A DNA stretch of 64,000 nt, taken from NCBI GenBank assembly GCA_009701575.1, contig WLJX01000002.1:1-64000 (forward strand). Direction: 5' to 3'. Position numbers and translations under genes: made by a program. Below the pieces are notes generated by a model. It was not told the origin of the DNA and did no database searches. It saw only the letters and a program-made list of their open reading frames with translations. The stretch comes from Actinomycetota bacterium (GTDB taxonomy: Bacteria; Actinomycetota; Actinomycetes; Nanopelagicales; Nanopelagicaceae). This document shows positions 17,183 through 25,691 of the stretch, in pieces (the stretch's first letter is position 1; the number at the start of each line of letters is the position of its first letter).

Positions 17183-17942
17183 ATATCTCTCCAGACCTGC
17201 TCTCTATTTTCTCGCCCTTGTCTTAGTTTTTACTTTATTTGCCCCAGCGCCATTTGCAATTATTTCCCCGGGCCCAGTTACTGATCTCTTAAGCAAAGGG
17301 GTCAAAATTAAGGGCGGCCAAGAGTTAGAAACTTCAGGCAAGCTCTATTCCCTCTCGGTCTTTGTGAATAATCCAGATAGTCGGCCTTCCGGTCTTTATG
17401 TTCTTATGGCTTGGCTAGATGGCCAAACAGTGGTTCTGCCAAATGAGATTGTTTATGAAGCAGGCGAAACTACTAAATCTGCAGATAAAGCTGCGAAGAA
17501 GTCAATGCGAAGTTCTGAGGTAACAGCCGCGGTTGCTGCTGCTAACTTCTTAAAGAAGGTAAATCCAAATGAACCTTTAAATTGGAAGGCATCTGATATC
17601 AAATTTGCAATGAAAAAAGTTGGTGGCCCAAGTGCTGGCCTCGCATTTTCACTTGCGCTTCTTGCAAAATTAAAGTCTCCAGAGTTAATCGACGGACGCA
17701 AAATTGCAGTAACCGGAACAATTAATGAAGCGGGCAAAGTTGGAAGCATTGGTGGAATTGATCAGAAGTTAATCTCTGCAAAAGCAGAGGGAGTTACAGT
17801 TGTAGTAATTCCTCGATCGAATTGTCGCGATATAACTGTAAAAACTAACGGTATGCAGGTGCTAGCCGTTTCAAGCCTTTCTCAGGCTTTTCACGGATTA
17901 TTAAGCCCAGATATTGCTCGAAAGTTGCGCTGTTCTGCCTAA
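17160..17942 (+). CDS. Membrane-anchored Lon-like (S16) serine protease, YlbL/Rv3194c type, without a PDZ domain
   Basis: I start this gene at the ATG at 17160 (260 residues), directly before an N-terminal anchor (YFLALVLVFTLFAPAPFAI); the in-frame ATG at 17088 would put 24 hydrophilic residues in front. The conserved ISPGPVTDLL follows, then the S16 catalytic domain with GGPSAG (S158) and K203 in GGIDQKLISAK, the Ser-Lys dyad spacing of Lon. YlbL-family proteins (about 340 residues) have a PDZ domain between the anchor and the S16 domain; only about 30 residues remain between NFLKKVNP and the catalytic region, too few for a PDZ. Substrate recognition must therefore differ. It sits directly upstream of the UPF0182 gene, as in mycobacteria. 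Confidence 0.85.
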   Translation: MTPHPIPKYLSRPALYFLALVLVFTLFAPAPFAIISPGPVTDLLSKGVKIKGGQELETSGKLYSLSVFVNNPDSRPSGLYVLMAWLDGQTVVLPNEIVYEAGETTKSADKAAKKSMRSSEVTAAVAAANFLKKVNPNEPLNWKASDIKFAMKKVGGPSAGLAFSLALLAKLKSPELIDGRKIAVTGTINEAGKVGSIGGIDQKLISAKAEGVTVVVIPRSNCRDITVKTNGMQVLAVSSLSQAFHGLLSPDIARKLRCSA

Positions 17943-17944
17943 AT

Positions 17945-17972
17945 TTGCCCGAATATTTTCACTAGGTAGAGT
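17945..17972 (+). promoter_or_regulatory. Promoter for the UPF0182 gene (leaderless)
   Basis: TTGCCC (17945-17950) and TAGAGT (17967-17972) are separated by 16 bases, and the ATG follows six bases after the -10. No Shine-Dalgarno is present, so a leaderless mRNA is inferred. The -35 overlaps the end of the protease gene region. Confidence 0.5.
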
Positions 17973-17978
17973 ACGGAC

Positions 17979-20864
17979 ATGAGTTCATTTCAATTTCCAG
18001 GCAATCCATTCTCCGGTTCATCAGGCCCACAAAATCCAATGCGACCTAAGCTCCCTGGTCCGCTTGGACTAACTGTTATCGCGCTGGTAATTCTCGGCGG
18101 AATCATGATTAGCCTGAGCGGTTTCTATGCTGACTTACTTTGGTTTAGATCTGTTGATTTTGTTTCAGTTTGGAGCACAGTTCTCACAACAAAAATTTCA
18201 CTCTTTATCTTCTTCGGACTCATTACCTCACTCTTTATAACTACAAACGTTTATCTCGCATTCAGAACTCGACCAATTTATGTTCCGGTATCAATCGAAG
18301 CCGATAATCTCGAAAGATACCGCGGCCAACTAGAACCAATTCGTCGTTGGGTCTTAATTGCAATTGCTGTTGGTTTCTTCTACTTCGCTGGAACGACAGG
18401 AATGGGTCTCTGGGAACCATGGTTACAGTTCAAGAACGCAACCTCATTTGGAATTAATGATTCACAATTTGGCCTAGATATCTCGTTCTTTGTCTTTAAA
18501 TTGCCATTCTATGAAGCTCTGATTGCGTGGGCTATTTCAACTTTGATTTTAACAATTATTGCTGCGGCCGCTGTTCACTATTTATATAGTGGAATTAGAT
18601 TGCAAGCACCAGAAGATAAGACCACCGTTGCAGCCCGAGTTCAACTCTCTGTTCTTCTTGGAATTTTGGTTTTAATAAAGGCTGTTGCATATTGGTTTGA
18701 TCGCTATGCCCTTGAACTAAAAGAGGGAAGGCTAATCACGGGACTTTCCTACACTGATGTGAACGCTGTACTTCCAGCAAAAGCCATCTTGGCTGGTATC
18801 TCTTTAATTTGCGCGCTGCTTTTCTTCGCAAATATTATTCGTCGCTCTTGGGTACTTCCAGCAGCCGGCCTAAGCCTTCTCGTAATCTCATCACTATTGA
18901 TTTCTGGAATCTATCCAGCGGCAATTCAACAATTCCAAGTGAAGCCAAGTGAATCTTCAAAGGAAGCTCCATATATCCAACGCAATATTGAAGCTACTCG
19001 TGCAGCTTATGGATTGAGCGATGTAACAGTTAAAGATTATGAAGCCACAATTGCAACATCCGCTGGTCAACTCAAGAACGATGAAGCGACTATTTCAAAT
19101 ATCAGACTTTTAGATCCAAACGTTGTTCCTTCAACATTCCGTCAACTTCAGCAAATTAAGCCTTATTACAACTTTGCTGACTCACTTGATGTTGATCGCT
19201 ACACAATCGATGGCGTAAAGCGAGATTCAGTTGTTGCGGTTCGTGAATTAAATATCGAGGGGAATCCAGCACGTAATTGGATTAACGATCACTTGGTTTA
19301 TACCCACGGTTTCGGCTTTGTGTCAGCCCTTGGAAACACAATTGACACCGATGGCAAGCCAACTTTTAGTGTTGGAAATATTCCCCCAACAACTGGTCTT
19401 GGCAAGTTTGAGCCACGTATCTATTTCGGTGAGAACGTTCCTGATTACTCAATCATCGGCGGCGCAAAAACCAGCAAGCCAACCGAGCTTGATTATCCAG
19501 ATGATAATTCTGCAAATGGACAGAAGAACTTCACATACACCGGCAAGGGTGGCGTCCCAATGGGATCACTCTTTACCCGCTTGCTTTTTGCAATTAAGTA
19601 TCAAGAACAACGCATCGTTCTTTCAAACTTGATTAACTCAGATTCTAAGATTCTCTTCAACCGTAATCCAAGCGAGCGTGTGGCAAAAGTTGCACCATGG
19701 CTAACGCTAGATGGAAACGTTTATCCTGCAGTTGTAGATGGTCGAATTTTATGGATTGTTGACGGCTACACAACAAGCAACGGATATCCATATTCCAAGA
19801 AGACAAACTTGGCAGATGCAACAACTAACTCTGTCACCACAAGCACAACGGCTGTTGCCTCACTAGCAAGCAAGAACGTTAGTTATATTCGTAACTCGGT
19901 TAAGGCCACTGTCGATGCTTATGATGGCACCGTAAAGCTTTATCAATGGGATACCAAGGATCCGGTTCTGGCTACATGGAGCAAGTCATTCCCAGGAACA
20001 GTGACACCAAAGAGCGCAATGACAAAGTCGCTGTTAGAGCACATTCGTTATCCAGAAGATCTCTTCGGAGTTCAACGAGATGTATTAAGCACGTATCACG
20101 TTAAGACTGCTGATGCGTTTTACGGCGGTCAAGATTTCTGGCGCGTACCAACCGACCCATCTTCAATGGGTGCAAATGCTGGAGTCCAACCTCCTTATTA
20201 CATGACGCTAAAACTTCCGGGCCAAGATAAGGCTGCATTCTCACTTACTACCTCCTTTGTCCCTCGCGGAAACCGTCAGAATTTGACGGCATTTGCTGTT
20301 GTTAATTCAGATAATGGGCCGGACTACGGAAAGTTTTCAGTGTTGCAACTTCCACGTTCAACAAACATTTCAGGTCCATCTCAAGTTGCCTCAAACTTTG
20401 AAGCGAAACCAGAAGTTGCTCAGGCGCTATCACTATTGCGTCAAGGTGGCTCGGATGTAGTTCTTGGTAACTTGCTAACACTTCCAGTCGGTGGCGGTCT
20501 GCTTTATGTGCAACCGGTTTATGTTCGGGCAACTGCAAATAATTCGGCATACCCATTGCTGCAAAAAGTTCTTGTCTCCTTCGGTGATGTAATCGGTTTT
20601 GATGACACACTAAAGGGCGCCCTTGATCAAGTCTTCGGTGGAAATTCTGGAACTGTTTTAAATAACACTTCACAATCAACTGGCGGAACAACTTCAAGCG
20701 GAAATACAAATATGAGTAGTTCGCTTAAATCTGCTCTTGCTAGTGCACAATCTGCTCTTGCGGATTCACAAGCTGCACTTAAGAAGGGCGACTTCACTGC
20801 TTATGGCAAGGCGCAAGATCGCCTGAAAGCCGCTATTGCTGCTGCTATTTCTGCACAGAAGTAA
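17979..20864 (+). CDS. UPF0182 family integral membrane protein
   Basis: This 961-residue protein matches UPF0182, a large membrane protein family widespread in actinobacteria (Rv3193c type). The first 320 residues hold about seven hydrophobic spans (for example LGLTVIALVILGGIMISLSG and FFGLITSLFITTNVYLAF), followed by a long extracytoplasmic domain with RNIEATRAAYGL and WLTLDGNVYPAVVDGRILW, typical of the family. The C-terminal 60 residues are a Ser/Gly-rich linker and an Ala-rich coiled coil. Function is unknown; pairing with the anchored S16 protease is conserved across actinobacteria, suggesting an envelope function. The family assignment is firm. Confidence 0.93.
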   Translation: MSSFQFPGNPFSGSSGPQNPMRPKLPGPLGLTVIALVILGGIMISLSGFYADLLWFRSVDFVSVWSTVLTTKISLFIFFGLITSLFITTNVYLAFRTRPIYVPVSIEADNLERYRGQLEPIRRWVLIAIAVGFFYFAGTTGMGLWEPWLQFKNATSFGINDSQFGLDISFFVFKLPFYEALIAWAISTLILTIIAAAAVHYLYSGIRLQAPEDKTTVAARVQLSVLLGILVLIKAVAYWFDRYALELKEGRLITGLSYTDVNAVLPAKAILAGISLICALLFFANIIRRSWVLPAAGLSLLVISSLLISGIYPAAIQQFQVKPSESSKEAPYIQRNIEATRAAYGLSDVTVKDYEATIATSAGQLKNDEATISNIRLLDPNVVPSTFRQLQQIKPYYNFADSLDVDRYTIDGVKRDSVVAVRELNIEGNPARNWINDHLVYTHGFGFVSALGNTIDTDGKPTFSVGNIPPTTGLGKFEPRIYFGENVPDYSIIGGAKTSKPTELDYPDDNSANGQKNFTYTGKGGVPMGSLFTRLLFAIKYQEQRIVLSNLINSDSKILFNRNPSERVAKVAPWLTLDGNVYPAVVDGRILWIVDGYTTSNGYPYSKKTNLADATTNSVTTSTTAVASLASKNVSYIRNSVKATVDAYDGTVKLYQWDTKDPVLATWSKSFPGTVTPKSAMTKSLLEHIRYPEDLFGVQRDVLSTYHVKTADAFYGGQDFWRVPTDPSSMGANAGVQPPYYMTLKLPGQDKAAFSLTTSFVPRGNRQNLTAFAVVNSDNGPDYGKFSVLQLPRSTNISGPSQVASNFEAKPEVAQALSLLRQGGSDVVLGNLLTLPVGGGLLYVQPVYVRATANNSAYPLLQKVLVSFGDVIGFDDTLKGALDQVFGGNSGTVLNNTSQSTGGTTSSGNTNMSSSLKSALASAQSALADSQAALKKGDFTAYGKAQDRLKAAIAAAISAQK

Positions 20865-20922
20865 AAGCACTGCAGAAGTAATTTGGGTTATTAAACCTTT
20901 CGGCATAAGATTGCCGAACCGA

Positions 20923-20999
20923 CGCGGGGTGGAGCAGCTCGGTAGCTCGCTGGGCTCATAACCCAGAGGTCATAGGTTCAAATCCTGTCCCCGCTACCA
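20923..20999 (+). tRNA. Initiator tRNA-fMet (CAT), CCA encoded
   Basis: This is a 77-nt cloverleaf with anticodon CAT. The first base C does not pair with the T at position 72, and the anticodon stem ends in three G-C pairs (CTGGG against CCCAG); both are initiator hallmarks. GGTTCAAATCC forms the T arm and CCA is encoded at 20997-20999. A 7-bp inverted repeat (TTCGGCA/TGCCGAA, 20899-20918) lies just upstream and may belong to the precursor leader. Confidence 0.97.
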
Positions 21000-21000
21000 A

Positions 21001-21672
21001 TTACGAAGTGGCTGCAATTAATTGCAGCCTGTGGCTCACGCTAAATACGCCATAAGCCAGACCATCAATCGCTAAAACAAAAACACTATGTCCTGCGCCA
21101 TGGGCGCTTTCAACTGCAAGTGCAATCTCATCAGGAAATTTAGCGCTGGCCTTTGCCATTGCAACACTTGGACCAAATAGCGCAGTGCGGGATTTACCGC
21201 TCAAAATAATTCGTGCCGCTACACCTTGAATCGAAGATTGATTCCATTGGGTATATGCGATTGGAGTTATTCCGCGAGCTTCTAATTGTGTTGCAATTGC
21301 TGACATCGATTTATGTTGATCGGATGCGTTCTCCGCCATCTTCGCAAGATTTTCGCGCAACCCAATCATTAAAGTAAGGGTCACAGTTCTTAAGATCGAT
21401 TCTTCGAAGTGGGTATCCGGATCGTTCTTGTAAGGATTGGTTTCGAAAATCTCACTTTCAATTTCAAATATCTCTTCATACTGCGGAACTGGCGGTTCGC
21501 TTTTCGTTTTTCGTTTGCCTGCGCCCTTGTAGCGAATTGCGCGTATAAATAGCCCTAATAGAATAAGTGCGATTAGCCCAACCAATACATAAAGCGCTAG
21601 TTGCACCTGTAAACTCGTATAAGTGCGGCCAGCAATCTCCACCGAACCAAGTGCTTGCGTCAAATTTCGCAT
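21001..21672 (-). CDS. Single-pass membrane protein of unknown function (223 residues)
   Basis: I do not recognise the family. One membrane span lies near residues 26-47 (LALYVLVGLIALILLGLFI), followed by a basic juxtamembrane stretch (RYKGAGKRKTKSE), an acidic linker and a soluble C-terminal domain of about 130 residues with a regular alpha/beta pattern ending in HSVFVLAIDGLAYGVFSVSHRL. The ATG overlaps the hisN stop by one base (TAATG), so it is the last gene of the aroA-rsgA-hisN operon. It ends two bases from the 3' end of the opposing tRNA. Topology is a prediction. Confidence 0.7.
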   Translation of the reverse strand: MRNLTQALGSVEIAGRTYTSLQVQLALYVLVGLIALILLGLFIRAIRYKGAGKRKTKSEPPVPQYEEIFEIESEIFETNPYKNDPDTHFEESILRTVTLTLMIGLRENLAKMAENASDQHKSMSAIATQLEARGITPIAYTQWNQSSIQGVAARIILSGKSRTALFGPSVAMAKASAKFPDEIALAVESAHGAGHSVFVLAIDGLAYGVFSVSHRLQLIAATS

Positions 21673-22472
21673 TAATTAATTTCCTTTATGAACTCATTAT
21701 GTATTAAGCCATTACTTGAAATTGCACTGCCACCATGAGGACCATCTTCACCCTTAATATTTGTAAATCTGCCACCGGCTTCACGAACGATAATATCTAG
21801 AGCCGCCATATCCCAAAGTGCAAGCACCGGTTCCACTGCAAGATCGACTGCGCCTTCGGCAACTAACATATGCGACCAGAAATCACCATGTCCTCGAGTT
21901 CGCCAAATTCTTTCTTGGAGTGCAACAAAGTGAGCTTTGCGCGCCCCCCAGCCAATTAAATCTGAATGTGAAATAGAGGCATCACTTAACTTTGCAACCT
22001 TAGAAACTTTAAGTGGCTTGACCTCTTTAGTACCGATGTTAAATTGAGTTTTCGCACCAACTCCATCTGCTGCCCACCATCGTCGCGCAAGTGCAGGTGC
22101 GCTAACTGCTCCAACAACAACTTTTCCAGTTGGATCAATAAGCGCTATCAAGGTGGCCCAGGTAGGAACTCCTCGTAAATAATTCTTCGTGCCATCAATT
22201 GGATCGATTACCCAGTAATACTTTCCAGCCAATGAATCTGGACTACCAAATTCTTCACCAACTACTAAGTCTTCTGGCCGAGATTTATTTATCTCTTCTC
22301 TAATTGCGCTTTCAACTGCCTTATCGGCATCAGTAACAGGTGATAAATCTGGTTTAGTCTCAATTACAAGATCAAGTGCTTGGTATCGCTTTAGTGAAAT
22401 TTGATCTGCAATATCAGCAAGGCGAAGCGCTAAATCTAAATCAGAGTTTAAATCGCGTGCCCCGGTTGACAT
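21672..22472 (-). CDS. hisN: Histidinol-phosphatase / inositol monophosphatase family protein
   Basis: This is a Mg-dependent phosphatase of the inositol monophosphatase superfamily, 266 residues. Metal-binding motifs visible are VVGEEFG (first Glu), DPIDGTKNYLRGVPTWA and, near the C terminus, LWDMAALDIIVREAGG. In actinobacteria the gene following aroA and rsgA is the histidinol-phosphatase HisN (last-but-two step of histidine synthesis), so that substrate is preferred, though inositol-1-phosphate remains possible. A TAGGAT element six bases before the ATG suggests its own leaderless promoter, even though only 14 bases separate it from rsgA. Confidence 0.82.
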   Translation of the reverse strand: MSTGARDLNSDLDLALRLADIADQISLKRYQALDLVIETKPDLSPVTDADKAVESAIREEINKSRPEDLVVGEEFGSPDSLAGKYYWVIDPIDGTKNYLRGVPTWATLIALIDPTGKVVVGAVSAPALARRWWAADGVGAKTQFNIGTKEVKPLKVSKVAKLSDASISHSDLIGWGARKAHFVALQERIWRTRGHGDFWSHMLVAEGAVDLAVEPVLALWDMAALDIIVREAGGRFTNIKGEDGPHGGSAISSNGLIHNEFIKEIN

Positions 22473-22478
22473 GTCCGA

Positions 22479-22484
22479 ATCCTA
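22479..22484 (-). promoter_or_regulatory. -10 element TAGGAT for hisN (leaderless)
   Basis: On the minus strand TAGGAT is followed by six bases and the hisN ATG at 22472. It occupies the short rsgA-hisN gap and overlaps the end of rsgA. No clear -35 was found. Confidence 0.4.
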
Positions 22485-22486
22485 CT

Positions 22487-23497
22487 TCAGGCGCGAAGCA
22501 GGCGGCGCAGACTTTCTAACCTCGACTTACTTCTTGCATCTAGCTCCCATGAATTTAGCGCGCAGCTCTCTTCATTATGTGAACAATTCTTTGGGCAATG
22601 TTCGATGGCTTCACTAAATTCTCCGAAGGCACCAATTACCCGTTTGCTATCTACGTGTGCGACTCCGAAGGAGCGAACGCCGGGTGTATCAATAATCCAT
22701 CCGCTCTCAGTACCGAATTCAAGAGCGAGTGCTATCGCAGAGGATGAGGTGTGGCGACCACGTCCAGTTGCATCGTTAACTGAACCAGTTGCGCGATCTG
22801 CGCTTTCAACTAAAGCATTTACCAAAGTTGATTTTCCAACACCAGAATGTCCGAGCAATACTGTTCGTTTTCCAGCCAGTGCTTTACGAATTTCATCTAA
22901 CTCTTTACCTTTATGCTTTTTGACTTGGGTCTTAATAATTTGGATATCTAAATCTTTATATGCTTCGAGAAATTCTTTACCATCAGATAAATCGCATTTA
23001 GTCATAATAATAATTGGCGTAATCGCTTGGTCATACGCGACTACTAATGCGCGATCTACAAAACCATGTCGTGGTTCTGGATTCTCAGATGCGATAACAA
23101 TCGCCATTTGATCAACATTGGCCACAATCATTCGCTCTTGTTCTGCGTCATCATCAACTGTTCGCGTCAGCGCATTCTTGCGCTCTGTTACTGTAACAAT
23201 TCGCGCCAAAGTTCCTTCTTCACCCGAGATGTCACCAACTAGACCAACAGCATCTCCAACAACTACAGACTTCTTACCAAGCTCGCGAGATTTCATCGCC
23301 GTTATCTCTGGAATTTCACTCGACCCAATTCGCGTGGCAATCAAACAGGTTACGCGACCGCGATCAACAGCGGTTACGAAAGCCTCAGCGGCCTCGGAAT
23401 AATCAGGGCGATCTTTTGTCCGTGGTCTTGTACTTCGGGCTGGCCGGGAACGAACGTCATCTTCATCAAACTCACTGAAGTTACGTGGTTCGACCAT
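22487..23497 (-). CDS. rsgA: Small-subunit ribosome biogenesis GTPase RsgA (YjeQ)
   Basis: RsgA is a circularly permuted GTPase that checks 30S maturation near the decoding centre. The permuted order is visible: TKCDL (G4) comes before GHSGVGKSTLVN (G1), followed by DTPGVRSFG (G3). The C-terminal zinc site CPKNCSHNEESC is present. An acidic/basic N-terminal region of about 45 residues (DEDDVRSRPARSTRPRTKDR) precedes the OB fold, as in other actinobacterial RsgA proteins. Its ATG overlaps the aroA stop (TAATG). At 336 residues it is normal in size. Confidence 0.95.
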   Translation of the reverse strand: MVEPRNFSEFDEDDVRSRPARSTRPRTKDRPDYSEAAEAFVTAVDRGRVTCLIATRIGSSEIPEITAMKSRELGKKSVVVGDAVGLVGDISGEEGTLARIVTVTERKNALTRTVDDDAEQERMIVANVDQMAIVIASENPEPRHGFVDRALVVAYDQAITPIIIMTKCDLSDGKEFLEAYKDLDIQIIKTQVKKHKGKELDEIRKALAGKRTVLLGHSGVGKSTLVNALVESADRATGSVNDATGRGRHTSSSAIALALEFGTESGWIIDTPGVRSFGVAHVDSKRVIGAFGEFSEAIEHCPKNCSHNEESCALNSWELDARSKSRLESLRRLLRA

Positions 23498-24825
23498 TAC
23501 TTACTCTCGCTAACGGAGTTAGTAGAACTACTGGAGTTAAGCATCTCTTGCCAGGCACCAGGAAAATCTGGGAGTGTCTTTTGAGTCGTCGCAATGTTTT
23601 CAACTTGAATTCCATTTATTGCTAGCCCAAGCATGGCGCCAGCCGTTGCTAATCGGTGATCATCGTAAGTATGGAAAATTCCATTATGTAATGGCGATGG
23701 TGAAATGTGAAGTGCGCTCTCTTCTTCATCTACATCGCCGCCCAAAGCATTTAACTCTGTGGCAAGTGCCGCAAGACGATCTGTTTCATGAAGGCGCAGG
23801 TGGCCAATTCCACGTAGCGAAGAGGGCGAATCAGCAAGCGCGGCAACAGCAGCAATAGAAGGAGTTAATTCACCAACATCATGCAAATCAATATCGATGC
23901 CATGAATTTTTCCGGTTCCACTTACCTTAAGCGAAGTCCCTACAAAATCAATTTTTGCACCCATCTTGCTAAAAATACTTCTAAGTTGATCACCAGGTTG
24001 GGCGGTCTGCTTTGGCCAATCAGTGATTAATACTTCACCACCAGAAATCATTGCGGCTGCCATAAAAGGCGCAGCATTAGAAAGATCTGGCTCGATAACT
24101 AAATCTTGACCTTGCAGTACACCAGGTGCAACGTGCCATTCGCGGCGCCCACTTTGATCAACGCTACTTTCCACTTTTGCCCCAAAGACTTTAAGCATCG
24201 CGATTGTCATTTCGATATGTGGCATGGAAGGCAGTGACTTACCAATATCTTTTACGGTAATTCCATTCTGAGTTGCTGGGCCAATTAGTAATAGCGCCGA
24301 GATAAATTGGCTAGAGGCAGAGGCATCAATCTCGAGTGTTCCGCCATTAATTGCGCCACTCCCATTAATAGTTAGTGGAAGCGAATATTTATTGCCATGT
24401 TCAATCGTTACGCCCAACTCTTCAAGTGCTTTAATTACTGGACCAACTGGTCGCTCGTGAGATCTAGCATCACCATCGAAATGAATAAGCCCAGTTGCAA
24501 GTGCCGCAACCGGTTGCAAGAAGCGCATAACAGTTCCGGCATTTCCAACATCAACGCTTGCTGGTCCTAGGAATTTACCTGGATTAATTTTTAAATCTCC
24601 ATTTGCCTCTTCAGTAATGCCACAACCAATTGCTTTGAGCCCAGCAATCATTAAAGCGGAATCACGCGAGTGCAGAGGCTTTCGAAGTAGTGAGGGAGTT
24701 GTAGCAAGAGCGGCCAAAATTAGCGCTCGATTGGTTGCTGACTTAGAGCCCGGAATAGTTATGGATGCGGAGATTGGATTGCTGCCACGATAGGGCGCAG
24801 ACCACAACTCATTTTTTTCGCTCAC
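23497..24825 (-). CDS. aroA: 5-enolpyruvylshikimate-3-phosphate synthase AroA
   Basis: AroA catalyses the sixth shikimate-pathway step, joining shikimate-3-phosphate and PEP. The 442-residue protein shows the N-terminal PGSKSATNRALILAAL, the active-site loop GNAGTVMRFLQP (the glyphosate-binding loop) and the C-terminal DDHRLATAGAMLGL. Residues 1-20 and the last 12 are variable. The start is GTG, supported by a TAGGCT element six bases upstream. It is the first gene of aroA-rsgA-hisN and diverges from the SRAP gene across only 35 bases. Confidence 0.96.
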   Translation of the reverse strand: MSEKNELWSAPYRGSNPISASITIPGSKSATNRALILAALATTPSLLRKPLHSRDSALMIAGLKAIGCGITEEANGDLKINPGKFLGPASVDVGNAGTVMRFLQPVAALATGLIHFDGDARSHERPVGPVIKALEELGVTIEHGNKYSLPLTINGSGAINGGTLEIDASASSQFISALLLIGPATQNGITVKDIGKSLPSMPHIEMTIAMLKVFGAKVESSVDQSGRREWHVAPGVLQGQDLVIEPDLSNAAPFMAAAMISGGEVLITDWPKQTAQPGDQLRSIFSKMGAKIDFVGTSLKVSGTGKIHGIDIDLHDVGELTPSIAAVAALADSPSSLRGIGHLRLHETDRLAALATELNALGGDVDEEESALHISPSPLHNGIFHTYDDHRLATAGAMLGLAINGIQVENIATTQKTLPDFPGAWQEMLNSSSSTNSVSESK

Positions 24826-24831
24826 CGCGCA

Positions 24832-24837
24832 AGCCTA
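24832..24837 (-). promoter_or_regulatory. -10 element TAGGCT for aroA (leaderless)
   Basis: On the minus strand TAGGCT is followed by six bases and the aroA GTG at 24825. The divergent SRAP -10 lies 10 bases away on the other strand, so each promoter's -35 region overlaps the other promoter. Confidence 0.5.
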
Positions 24838-24847
24838 CCTCAGCAGG

Positions 24848-24853
24848 TATTCT
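24848..24853 (+). promoter_or_regulatory. -10 element TATTCT for the SRAP gene (leaderless)
   Basis: TATTCT is followed by seven bases and the ATG at 24861. No Shine-Dalgarno lies between them. It is interleaved with the divergent aroA promoter. Confidence 0.5.
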
Positions 24854-24860
24854 TGCCGTT

Positions 24861-25604
24861 ATGTGCGGAAGATTTGCCCTTGTTAAGTCCGCTGGCGAAT
24901 TAATCGAAGAATTCGAAATAACAGCTAATTCAACTTCAAATTCAATTCCGCATTCAATTCCATCGGATTGGAACATTGCCCCTACCCGGGAAATTTATAT
25001 TGTTCGAGAATCAAATTTAACTAAGGAGCGAGAATTAGCAACGCTTTCATGGGGGCTAATTGCACCTTGGAGTAAAGATCGAACTGAAGCAGTGCGTTCA
25101 CAATCTCAAGCGATAAATGCGAGAAGTGAAAGTGTTCATGAGAAGCCCACATTTAGAAGTGCATTTAAATCTCGTAGATGTTTGATTCCTGCTTCTGGAT
25201 ATTATGAATGGGCGACTGAACTTGGAAAATATGAGAGCAAACAGCCCTTCTATATTCAATCGCAATTAGCAAACAAATCACTTGCCTTTGCTGGAATTTA
25301 CGATCGCTGGATAGATCCAAGTGGTGATGTATTTGAAAGTGCTGCTTTAATTACAAGACCAGCAGTAGATTTTTTGGCAACCATTCATCACCGAATGCCA
25401 ACCTTCTTACCCGAGGAACGTTGGGACGCTTGGCTCAATCCAAAGTTAAATTCAGTTGACGAGATACGCGCGCTAATGGAGCTTGATGAACCGGCACGGG
25501 GATTGCAGGCTCATCCGGTATCAACCAAAGTTAATGCCACTAGAAACACCGGACCCGAATTGATAGTCGAGATTGATGTGAGCGAGCCCAATACCCTTTT
25601 TTAA
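24861..25604 (+). CDS. SOS response-associated peptidase (SRAP/YedK/HMCES) - abasic-site crosslinking protein
   Basis: SRAP proteins cross-link covalently to abasic sites in single-stranded DNA through Cys2 and shield them. The ATG at 24861 gives MCGRF, exposing the required Cys2 after removal of Met; in-frame starts upstream would abolish it. Other family motifs are NARSESVHEKPTFRSAF, RCLIPASGYYEW (with the active-site Glu) and HHRMP (with the active-site His). The length, 247 residues, is normal. The gene neighbours aroA as in M. tuberculosis (Rv3226c). It precedes the SigR promoter by only 12 bases. Confidence 0.93.
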   Translation: MCGRFALVKSAGELIEEFEITANSTSNSIPHSIPSDWNIAPTREIYIVRESNLTKERELATLSWGLIAPWSKDRTEAVRSQSQAINARSESVHEKPTFRSAFKSRRCLIPASGYYEWATELGKYESKQPFYIQSQLANKSLAFAGIYDRWIDPSGDVFESAALITRPAVDFLATIHHRMPTFLPEERWDAWLNPKLNSVDEIRALMELDEPARGLQAHPVSTKVNATRNTGPELIVEIDVSEPNTLF

Positions 25605-25615
25605 CCCTCTAACCA

Positions 25616-25641
25616 GGAATAAAGTGCTCACTTCGATTGTT
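25616..25641 (+). promoter_or_regulatory. SigR-type autoregulatory promoter
   Basis: GGAAT (25616-25620) and GTT (25639-25641) are separated by exactly 18 bases, the consensus recognised by actinobacterial SigR/SigH. It lies 51 bases upstream of the sigR start, so SigR is predicted to activate its own operon under thiol-oxidative stress. Confidence 0.75.
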
Positions 25642-25691
25642 AATCCTGATATCTGTTTAATCTCAATTTATAATCAAAAAGGAGATATCTC

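Noticed and set aside
22605..23111. 168-residue plus-strand frame inside rsgA
   Set aside because: It is the antisense of a well conserved gene and shows Ser/Arg-rich shadow composition.
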